DNA of 64,000 nt from Pelagomonas calceolata (Eukaryota; Sar; Pelagophyceae; Pelagomonadales; Pelagomonadaceae): NCBI GenBank assembly GCA_918797485.1, contig CAKKNE010000003.1:4712001-4776000 (forward strand), written 5' to 3'. Made by a program: the position numbers and the translations under genes. This document shows positions 9,304-17,800 of this stretch, in pieces; within the stretch, counting starts at the first letter, position 1, and every line of letters begins with the position of its first letter. Below the pieces are notes generated by a model, which was not told the origin of the DNA, made no database searches, and saw only the letters and a list, made by a program, of their open reading frames with translations.

Positions 9304-12300
9304 TCAGCAAGCCTGCGCGGTCCGGGCGCGCTTGAGGTCGTAGCGCAGCTCGCGCGCGAGCATGGGGTCGTTCGCGAGCACCGCGTCGACGGCCGCGCCG
9401 TGCGCGCGGAGCGCCTCGGCGAGCGTCGCCTCGACGTCGGCCGCCACGCCGAGGCGGAGCGCGCGGAGGCGGTGCCGGAGCGCGAGGAGCGTCGGCAGGA
9501 CCTGCTCGAGCAGGTGCTTCTTGGACGCGCGACCCAGCAGGCGGCCCCGGGCCTTGTCCAGCGCGGCGGCCGCCGGGTCGTCGGCGTCGTCGTCGGCCCG
9601 GTCCTTCGCGCGCGCCCCCTTGCGCAGGCGCAAGTCCGCGCGCAGGATCCGGAGCGCGTCGGCCAGGCGGCCGTCCATCTTCGCCAGCGCCGCGTCCGGC
9701 GCGTCGGCCGCGGGGCCCAGGACGTCCTTGGCGAGCCGCGCGGTCGCCTCGCCGCGCCGCTCCGGAGACAGCGCGGCGAGCGCCGCCGCGTAGACGGGGC
9801 CGCGGCGCTCGGCGTCGCCGTAGCGCGCGGCGAGCGCGGCGTCGCCGCCGTTCAGCGCCACCACCAGCCCGACGACGTGGCGCGCGACGCGCCCCTGGTT
9901 GTCGTCGACGACCTCCTTCAGCGCGTGCGCCGCCGCCGCCGCGACGGCGCCGTCGGCGTCGGCGGCGCAGCACGCGAGCCGGTGGCACAGCTCCGGCCGG
10001 AGCTTGAGGTAGTCGCGGCCCACGAGCCGCGCGAGCGCGACGACGGCGGCCCGCCGGACGGCCGCGGCCGGGTCGAGCAGCGCGCCGGCGAGCGCCCCCG
10101 CCTTCGCGTCGACGAGCGCCGTCCGCACGGTGGCCAGGTCCGCCAGGGCCGCGAGCGCCGTCGCGCGGACGGCCGCGTCTCCGTCGCGCTCGAGCGCGGC
10201 CGCGAGGCGCGGCACGGCCGCGGTCCGCGCGACGGGCTCGGACGCGCGGGCCGCGCCGCCCAGCGCCGCCGCCGCCGCGCGCCGCGCCGCGCGGGGGGCG
10301 CCGTCGTCGTCGAGCGTCTCCGCCGCGGCGGCCGCGAGCCGCTCCGCCGCGGCCGTCGCGTCGGCGCCGAAGAGGCCCGCCGCGGCGGCGGCGGCGGCGG
10401 CGGCGAGCGGCGCGGCCGCGCGCGGCGGTGCCGCCGCGTAGGCGCGCGCCCACGCGCCCGCGCCGCGGGCCGCGCCCAGCACGGCGACGGCGGCCGCCGC
10501 CGTCGCCGCGTCGGGCGCGGTCGCCGCGATGGCGTCGACGCGCGCCAGGACGCCCGCGTCGCCGCCGCCGCCCGCGGCCGCCGCCGCGGCCGCCCTGAGC
10601 GCCGCCGTCCGCGCGGCGCCGTCGGCGGCGCTCTCGGCCAGGCCCACGCACGCGGCGACGGCGGTCGACGCGCCCGCCCCGCCGCCCAGCGCGTCCGGCG
10701 CCACGGCGAGCAGCGCCTCGAGGACGCGCGCGCTCGACGCGTCGCCCCGCGCGGCCCCCTCGGCCGCGCGGACCGCCGCCGCCGCGCACGTGCCCGCGAA
10801 GGCGCCGCCGCCGCGCCGCCGCGCGAGCTCGAGCGCCGCGCGCAGCGCTGCGCGCGCGCCGGCGGTCGCCACGCACGCGCGGCGCGCGGCGCGCGCGTAG
10901 TCGTCGCCGCCGCCGGCCGCCAGCAGGGGCTCCAGGACCAGCTCCGCCAGGCGGTCGGCGACGGCCGCGGCCGCGGCCGCTCCGTCGTTCGCCCGGAGCG
11001 CGAGCGGCAGCGCGGCGGCGGGCCACGCCTCCGGCGGCGCCGCCCGCGCAGCAGCGAGGCCGCCCAGCGTCTTTGCGGCTTCGGCCCGGACCTGGGGGCT
11101 CGCGTCGCCGCACGCGCGCGCCGCGGCCGCGGCCTCGCCGGCGCCCTCGGTCGCCAGCGCCGTCTTCCCCGCCGCGCGGACCGCCTTGGCGCGGCACGCC
11201 GCCGACGCGTCGCGCGTCGCCCGCCGCACGAGCGCGTCCAGAGCGCGCGCGTCGCGGAGCGTCGCGACGGCGTCGAGCGCGCGCGCGCGCGCCGCGGCGC
11301 TCGCGTCGGTCACGCGCGCCGCGAGTAGGTCCCCGAGCGCGGCGGCGTCGCCTTCGCTGAGGTCGCCGCCGGCGAGGACCGCCGCGGCGACGTCGCAGAA
11401 CGCGCCGCGCCGCGCCGGCGCCGCCCCCGCCGCCGCCCGGCGGAGGCACTCCACGAAAGCCGCGCGCTCGCCCGCGCCGGCGGCCCGGGCCGCCGCCGCG
11501 CACGCGTGGGCCACGCGCGCGCGCGCCTTCGCGTCGAGGCCTTTGCCGGAGGCGAGCCCGCTCAGGAGCCGCTCCGCGAGGCCCCGGAGGTCGCGCGGCG
11601 CGAGACTAGCCGAGAGCGCGTCGAGCGCCGCGGTCGTCGCGGCGGCGTCGCCCTTGGTGGCCCCGGGGGCGAGGAGCCGCGGGAGCGCCGCGGCCGCGGC
11701 CGCGGCGCCGCGCGGCGCGCGCGCGAGCCCGGCGAGCGTGTCCGCGGACGCGGGCAGCCGCGCGACGGCGCACGCGCCGAGCCGCTGGATCACGTCGTCC
11801 TCGAGCGCGTCCTGCGTGCTCGCCCAGCGCGGCGCGGCGACGCAGGCCGCGACCGCGGGCCACAGCGCCTCGGCCCTTTGGGTCTCGAGCGCGCGGCACG
11901 CGCAGCGCCACGGCGCGCCCGCGGCCAGCTGCGCAACGGGCGCGCCGTCGAGCGCGAGGAGCGCGCAGTAGGTCTGCAGGCCGCGCGTCGCGTCCGCCCC
12001 GCCGGGCGCCGGCGCGCCGCGCGCGAGCCACGCCTGCGCGGCGCTCGCCGCGCCGGCGACGACGGGCCGCCAGGCCGCGCCGGGCACGCGCGCCCAGAGC
12101 GGCGCGGTCGATGCCTGGGCGCGCCACGCCGCGACGCGGGTCGCGACGCGCTCCAGGAGGCGCGGGTCCGGCGGCGCGACGCCGTCGACGCGATCGAGGT
12201 CCAGCACGGCGCGGAGGTCCTCGACGGCCGTGACCGCGTCGACGGCCGCCACGGCGGCCGCGGTCGCGTCCGCGAGGTCGTCCGCGGTCGTGGCGTGGCC

Positions 12301-12309
12301 GTCGCGCAT
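9304..12309 (-). CDS. NCAPD3: Condensin-2 complex subunit D3
   Basis: 1001 residues, built mostly of Ala-rich HEAT-type helices. The C-terminal third identifies it: DYLKLRPELCHRLACCAADAD and HALKEVVDDNQGRVARH match the D3 signature HEATs, and SKKHLLEQVLPTLLALRHRL plus VLANDPMLARELRYDL match the conserved end of NCAPD3. D3 is the HEAT subunit of condensin II, which compacts mitotic chromosomes together with SMC2/SMC4, H2 and G2. It is shorter than the roughly 1,500-residue animal protein; the long C-terminal tail carrying mitotic phosphosites is missing. No intron is visible. Composition is extreme (Ala-dominated), so HEAT boundaries are hard to draw. Confidence 0.85.
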   Translation of the reverse strand: MRDGHATTADDLADATAAAVAAVDAVTAVEDLRAVLDLDRVDGVAPPDPRLLERVATRVAAWRAQASTAPLWARVPGAAWRPVVAGAASAAQAWLARGAPAPGGADATRGLQTYCALLALDGAPVAQLAAGAPWRCACRALETQRAEALWPAVAACVAAPRWASTQDALEDDVIQRLGACAVARLPASADTLAGLARAPRGAAAAAAALPRLLAPGATKGDAAATTAALDALSASLAPRDLRGLAERLLSGLASGKGLDAKARARVAHACAAAARAAGAGERAAFVECLRRAAAGAAPARRGAFCDVAAAVLAGGDLSEGDAAALGDLLAARVTDASAAARARALDAVATLRDARALDALVRRATRDASAACRAKAVRAAGKTALATEGAGEAAAAARACGDASPQVRAEAAKTLGGLAAARAAPPEAWPAAALPLALRANDGAAAAAAVADRLAELVLEPLLAAGGGDDYARAARRACVATAGARAALRAALELARRRGGGAFAGTCAAAAVRAAEGAARGDASSARVLEALLAVAPDALGGGAGASTAVAACVGLAESAADGAARTAALRAAAAAAAGGGGDAGVLARVDAIAATAPDAATAAAAVAVLGAARGAGAWARAYAAAPPRAAAPLAAAAAAAAAGLFGADATAAAERLAAAAAETLDDDGAPRAARRAAAAALGGAARASEPVARTAAVPRLAAALERDGDAAVRATALAALADLATVRTALVDAKAGALAGALLDPAAAVRRAAVVALARLVGRDYLKLRPELCHRLACCAADADGAVAAAAAHALKEVVDDNQGRVARHVVGLVVALNGGDAALAARYGDAERRGPVYAAALAALSPERRGEATARLAKDVLGPAADAPDAALAKMDGRLADALRILRADLRLRKGARAKDRADDDADDPAAAALDKARGRLLGRASKKHLLEQVLPTLLALRHRLRALRLGVAADVEATLAEALRAHGAAVDAVLANDPMLARELRYDLKRARTAQAC

Positions 12310-12717
12310 GGGCGCTTTGCCGTTGCTTGCCGTTGCGTGCCGTTGGAACGCGAGGCGCGCGTTCTAAAGACCTCACCTTGTCGCTGGGGAGGTCTTGGGG
12401 GCGTCGCCTGTGCTTGACTTGCCACTGGTGCGCGGGAGGCGGCAACTATGCAGCCAAAAAGGCCGGCACCGCCGCACCGGCGCTTGCTAGTGTCTTTAGG
12501 CCGCTAGTTAGCGCGCCCCCGGCGCCCGGGACGGCGGGATAAAATCACTTGCGATTGAGCAACGAGGCTAGTGAGCTCGCGGGTTTCTACGTCGACAGCG
12601 TTTGCCGCGAAGCTCGTAAATTGCCGCAACAGCGCGGTCGATTCTTCGACAGGCCCGCGAGAGAGAGGGCCCGCATTCCTGACCTTGCGCCACAGCGCGT
12701 ATCCCCCATCTGCCGCC
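12310..12717. other. Divergent intergenic region
   Basis: Lies between the NCAPD3 start and the BAF-like gene and probably holds both promoters. Three near-repeats of GCCGTTGC occur at 12317-12345. Nothing else is recognised. Confidence 0.5.
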
Positions 12718-13083
12718 ATGTCGCTGCCTGAGGGCTACTCCGCGAAAAAAACCAAGATCAACGAGGACAAGCTCGCCGACTGGCTCCGCGAGCAGGTCAC
12801 CGGCGACCTCGAGCAGGTGCCCGGCATCGGTCCGGCGAACGTGAAGTTGCTGGCGGCGACGGACCGCGTGCCCGACAAGGTCGAGACGACGTACCAGCTC
12901 ATCGGCAAGTTTCTCTCGCTAAAGGCGGCGGGCACGACGTGCGTCGAGCACTGCGACATGTTCTACTACTGGCTCCAGGCCAAGGGCGTCAACGCCGGCC
13001 GGAACAACATCGTATTGGCCATCGCGGAGAAGTGCGAGGTGTTCCTGCCTGGCTGCTACGACGCGGCCGCGTACGAGGACTAG
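12718..13083 (+). CDS. Small helix-hairpin-helix protein, BAF-like
   Basis: 121 residues from an ATG in a strong GCCGCCATG context. An HhH motif (VPGIGPANVKLL) is followed by TYQLIGKFLSL and a C-terminal helix set (FYYWLQAKGV, IVLAIAEKCEVFLPG). The order and spacing recall barrier-to-autointegration factor, in which a GIG hairpin is followed by VLGQFLVLK and FREWL. BAF bridges DNA and links chromatin to the nuclear envelope. Sequence identity outside the HhH and QxxGKFLxLK blocks is low, so this is a fold-level suggestion. A generic HhH DNA-binding protein is the alternative. Confidence 0.5.
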   Translation: MSLPEGYSAKKTKINEDKLADWLREQVTGDLEQVPGIGPANVKLLAATDRVPDKVETTYQLIGKFLSLKAAGTTCVEHCDMFYYWLQAKGVNAGRNNIVLAIAEKCEVFLPGCYDAAAYED

Positions 13084-13549
13084 AAGTAGTAGGCGCGCAC
13101 CACAAAAGGGTTGTGTGTCGTCGATGCCTTCGGGTAATTGTGTCTAGTCCGAGGCATCATGACATGATCAGAGCGGAATTTAAAAACGCTCTTTCACTGG
13201 CACTATTCATTCGGGGTCAGCCGGAGAGGTCACTTTACAGGTCACCCGCCGCCGAGAAGGCTTTTATATAATTATATTAAAACGTTTTTTACCAGGGGGG
13301 GCGCGAAAAAAACCGCTCCGGAATTCATAGTAACGCGCGTTGGTGGATTAAGATGCCGGGTTAATTACCGGGTCATTTACCTAAGCCTGGAATCACATTA
13401 ATAGCGGGCTATCACGATTAACGGGCGGCATTGAGGGAAATTCCACCGTAAGGAAATCCTTAGCAAGCCGGGGGGCGCGGGACGATGCAACAAACCCGTT
13501 GCGTCCTCCCGGGCCGTACGTCCTTGATGTGTGTACTTTAGTTTGTTGT
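13084..13549. other. Intergenic, AT-rich, with small repeat
   Basis: Contains an AT-rich stretch (about 13262-13295) and a copy of the TTAATTACCGG/TTTACCT repeat at 13357-13390 that resembles 9100-9145. No gene is seen. Confidence 0.5.
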
Positions 13550-14557
13550 TTAGTCCGGCGCGCGGCGCTTCGTGCCCATGACGCCGCTCCGGCCCTTCAT
13601 GTGCGCCACGTACTCGAAGAGGTTGAAGGGGCTCACGGCCTCCTCGTGGTCGTCGCGGTGGCAGAAATTGTCGCCGTGCGCGCCGCGCTGCTCGTACTGC
13701 AGCGCAGCCGCCGCCCACGGCCGGTCGGCGTCGCGGCTCGCGCAGCCCGCGGCGAACCAGCCCACCCGCAGGCGCGGGTCGCGCCACTCGCCGTCTCCGA
13801 CCAATAGCTGCTTGAACACGGCGACGTCGTTCAGGCTCAGGTGCCTGCGGCAGCGCGCCTTGGGTCCCCGCAACAGGCAGCGCCGCCCCAGGTCGGCCAT
13901 GCCCCACTCGTAGAGGGCCACGGCGCGCCGCGTGAAGACACGCGCGGCCGCGCCGCCCGTGAGCGCGACGACGCCCGTCTCGGGCCGCTCGCGCCGCACG
14001 GGCACGCGCGCGATCGTCGCGACGTCGACCGTTTTTAGAAAACCCAGGAAGGTCCCATCGGGCTTCTTCACCAGGACGCAGTCGACGTCGAGCCACACTA
14101 CACTTCTGCCGTCGGGCGTCCGCGCGACCGCGTGGTCGAGGGCCGCCACCTTCCGCGCGAGGAACGCGGCGGCCGACGCCTCGCCGAGCCCGCGCGGCAG
14201 CCACTGCGTCAGATTCGCGCGGCGCTCACTCGCGGGGTCGCGGAGCGACTCCGCAAACTTCAGCACCCACGGCGCGGCCGCGAACAAGTCGACGGCGCAC
14301 GCGGCGAACGACGCGACCTCCGCGGGCAACTCGCCGCGGGGCCACGCGGCGCCTTCCTCGTGGTAGAAGGCGACCGGCATGGCGTCTCGGTCGCTTCGCG
14401 CGTCGCGCAGCGTGCGCTCCTCGCGCCGCCGCACAAAGTCGAGCGGCGCCGACGTGAGGCCGAAGAGGGCCGGGCGCTGTGTCGTGATCTCCGGGCAGAC
14501 GTAGGCCGTGGCCACGGCGGCCACGAGCAGCCTCTCGATCCCAGCGACGGGCAGCAT
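13550..14557 (-). CDS. Putative GT-A-fold glycosyltransferase with DVD motif
   Basis: 335 residues. A hydrophobic start (IERLLVAAVATAYVC) suggests a signal anchor. Residues around 170-180 read VVWLDVDCVLVKKPDGTF, with a DxD-type metal/nucleotide-sugar site (DVD). Later come LNDVAVFKQLL and, near the end, HMKGRSGVMGTKR, where a His-x-Lys-Gly commonly completes the metal site of GT-A enzymes. The overall plan fits algal nucleotide-diphospho-sugar transferases, but I cannot name a CAZy family. Probably Golgi; acceptor unknown. No intron. Confidence 0.6.
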   Translation of the reverse strand: MLPVAGIERLLVAAVATAYVCPEITTQRPALFGLTSAPLDFVRRREERTLRDARSDRDAMPVAFYHEEGAAWPRGELPAEVASFAACAVDLFAAAPWVLKFAESLRDPASERRANLTQWLPRGLGEASAAAFLARKVAALDHAVARTPDGRSVVWLDVDCVLVKKPDGTFLGFLKTVDVATIARVPVRRERPETGVVALTGGAAARVFTRRAVALYEWGMADLGRRCLLRGPKARCRRHLSLNDVAVFKQLLVGDGEWRDPRLRVGWFAAGCASRDADRPWAAAALQYEQRGAHGDNFCHRDDHEEAVSPFNLFEYVAHMKGRSGVMGTKRRAPD

Positions 14558-14885
14558 AGAATTCCGCCGCGCGGGCAGCTTGAGATGTAGGAACCTGTAA
14601 TATTAAAATTATCGTTGTTTCCGCGCCAGGTAAAACCGTATTCTAGCCGGGCCCCGCGTCGCGATCGTAGCCCCAGGGACCCGGGCGCCGGGCGCGCCGG
14701 CGCGGCGCAGCTCAGAAGCGAACGGTACGGGTTTTTGCTCTCCTCTACTAGCGGTTGCCAACGAAGACACTTGCCGCCCCTCACGGCCTCAGGAGGGCGC
14801 CATCGGGAAGCTTGCGGAGAGCCCGCAAACCCGGCGCGCCGGCGCTGTGTGAGAGCCAGACGCGAGACCCGGGCAGCCTCGCACG
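14558..14885. other. Divergent intergenic region
   Basis: Separates the glycosyltransferase start from the armadillo gene start. Bases 14594-14632 are AT-richer. No further feature is recognised. Confidence 0.45.
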
Positions 14886-17800
14886 ATGGCGGACGAAGTC
14901 ATGACGGTGCGCGTCGCCTGCGCCGGGCGCGCGACGGCGCACGTCCGAATCCCGGAGCATGCGGACCACGCGGCGCTGAAGGCGGCCGCGGGCGCCGCGC
15001 TGGGCGATCCCTACGACCTGCGCCTCGCCGCGCCGCGAGCCCTCCGGCCCGGCGACGACCCCTGGGCGCCGCTCTGGGAGCGCGAGGACTGGGGCGCCGT
15101 GCCGCTGGTACGGCAGCTCGAGGACGACGACGGGTGGCGGGCGGCGCGGACGAGTTTTGCGCGCTTCGCGGACGAGCGGTACGCGCGCGATGCGCGCGCC
15201 GTCCTCGCCACCATCGAAGCCGGGGTGACGGGCAAGGACGCATGCGCCGCCGCGGACGCGCTCGACCGGTGCTGGGAGTTCGCGCACTGCGCGCGGAACT
15301 TCGGGGTCATCAAGGCGTCGGCGGCGCTCGCGGAGGCCGTGGCGGCGCGTCTCGCGCAGTTCTGGCGGCGGCGCTGGGAGCACGGCGAGGACCGGGCGCT
15401 CGAGCGGTGCTGCGTGGCCGCGTGGAAGTTGGCGGAGGCCGGCGCGGACGCGGCGCTCGTCGACGCCGGCATACTAGAACCGCTCGGGGAGATGCTGGCG
15501 CACTTCGGCGAAACTCTGGAAGTGACAGACGCGCCGCCGCCGGACGAGGGCCTCTGCCAGGCGTGCCTCGGGTGCCTGCGGGACCTCGCGGGCGTCTCGG
15601 TGCTCGCGCGGGCGCTGCTCGGGCGCAACGCGTCTGCGCTGGACGGCCTCGCCGCGCGCTTCGCCGCGCGCGAGGCGCCATCCGCGGCGCAGCTCCGACT
15701 CGCCCAGACGAGCGTCGCCTGCCTCTGGGCGGGCGTCGGCGCGGCGTACGGCGGGGCGGCGGACGACCGCCGCTACTACGCGGAACGCGGCGCGTGCGCG
15801 TCGCTCGCTCGGCTCGTCGCCGCGACGACGACGGGGGCGCCGTTCGTCGCCGTCTACGGCGTCGCGTGCGTGTGTAAACTCGCGAGCGAGCGCGACGCGC
15901 CCGTCGGTGCGGAAATCAACCGGTGCGTCGGTGTTTAAGCTCCACGCTATCGCGCAGAGGCGCGGGGCTACAGCGGAGACGTGGGATTTCTACGCACAGG
16001 CGCACGCGCCCCTCCTCGAGGGCGTCGACGCCGCGCTGGACGCCGCGTCCGCGTTCGGCGCCGCCGTGCTCGTCGCGAGCCCGATGCTGACCGCGCGGGA
16101 GCGCGAGCGGGCGGTGACCTTCGCGGCGCGCGGAGTGCTCGCGCTCGCGACGCTCCACCCGCTCGCGGACCGGCGCGTCGCGCGCGCCGCGGCGGCATTG
16201 TCCTCCGGCGGCGGCGCCGCCGGCGCCAGTGTCGTCGACGCCGCCGGGGCCGTCGAGGCGTGGCTCCACGCGATCACGCGCGGCGCCGCCGAGGGCCTCC
16301 GGGCCGAAGTCGTCGCGGACGCGGCGTGCTGCTGCTTCGAGGCGTTGGGCGCGCTGCTCGCGCGGGGCGGCGCCGGCCGGCACGCCGCGCGCGTCCTCGG
16401 CGACGCGCTGGCCGTGCTGCGCGACCGCGAGGCGGAGCGGCGGCCGCACGGCCTCCAGGTGGTGGTGGCGTGCGCCGAGCTTGTCCGCGCGTGCTGCGCC
16501 GCGGAGGCGACGGTCGCCGTGGCCATGGCCACCGACCTCTTCCGGGAGATCTGCGCGCTGGCCGCCGACGAGACGCCCCGCGGGGCGCCGCGGCCGGCGC
16601 GCGCGCGGCTGGCCGCCGCGCTGATGGCGCTGGCCGGGGCAGCGCCCGTCCGGGAGGAGTCCGCGGCGAGGGCGGCGCTGCGGCGGTTCCGCCAAAAGCG
16701 CGCCGCGGCGCGCGCGTTCGCCGGCGACGTGCACATTCGCGCCCTGCTGGACGAGCTGGCCGGCGGCGCCGACGAGCAGGCGCGCGAGAAGCGGCAGCGC
16801 GTCCAGGCGGCGCGGGCCGGGCTGCACCGCGCGCTCGCCGAGGACGCGGGGCGCGCCGCTTCCGACGACGCGGACGACGCGGAGCTGGACGAGGCGGCGC
16901 GGCGCGACGGCGCGGCCGGCTGGGACCCGCCGCGGGCGCGCCTGCTGGCCCACGCGCTGTGCGCCGCCCTCGCGGCGGACCCCGCCGGCGCCGGCCCCGA
17001 GGCGGCCGTCGCGTCGCGGCTGCTCGTGGCCCTGGCCCGGCTCGCGCGGCGCGTCGACGACGCGGCGGCGCGGGCGCCGAAGGCGGCCGAGCGAGTCGTC
17101 GCGGCCCTCGTGGACGGCGTGGACACGCTCGACGCGCTGTGTCGCGCGGTCGTCGCGTCCTGTGTGGAAATCAAAATTTTACGGCGCGTTCGTGCTGAAT
17201 CGAGCACCCGACGCACTGGTTGATTTCCACACAGGTCGCGTCGAGCCGAGCCTTGGCCAAGGGCGACGCGCATCACGCGGAACCGCTGGTGTGCGAGGCG
17301 AGCGCCGCCACGCTCGAAGTACTGGCGCGCCACGCGCCGCTGCGGGTCCTGGCGTGCGGGGCCGCGACGCAGGCGTTCGTGTCGCTCGCGGAGCGGTGCG
17401 CCCACCCCGGCTTGCGGGCCGCGCGGCGGAGTTTGCTGGATCTGCTCTGGTTCGGCGTCGCGTGCGCGCCGTCGGTCGCCGAGAAGCACGCGTTGGTCGA
17501 CGTCCTGCCGCCGACCGGCGCGGCCATGGCCGCGCTGGAGCGGCTCGCGCTCGGCGACGAGGAGGCGGAGGCCGACGACGCGCTGAAGACGCAGGCCGCA
17601 AATCTCTTGTACTGGCTCGCGTACACGTCCCGTAGACATCTCGCGGCCTGCCCCGGCGTCGGAGGGAAGCGCTCGCGCGCCCCGTCCGGCCTGGTCGAGC
17701 TCTGCGCGCGGGCCCTGGTCGCGGGCCGGGACGCCGCGGCTCCCGTCGCGCTGCACGTGCTCGCGAAGGCGACGGCCGCGGACCCGCGGGGCGCGCGCTT

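Noticed and set aside
9304-12309. Several long plus-strand open frames (for example 9214-11328)
   Set aside because: They are antisense shadows of the Ala-rich NCAPD3 gene in very GC-rich DNA; the products are Arg/Ala/Gly noise without homology.
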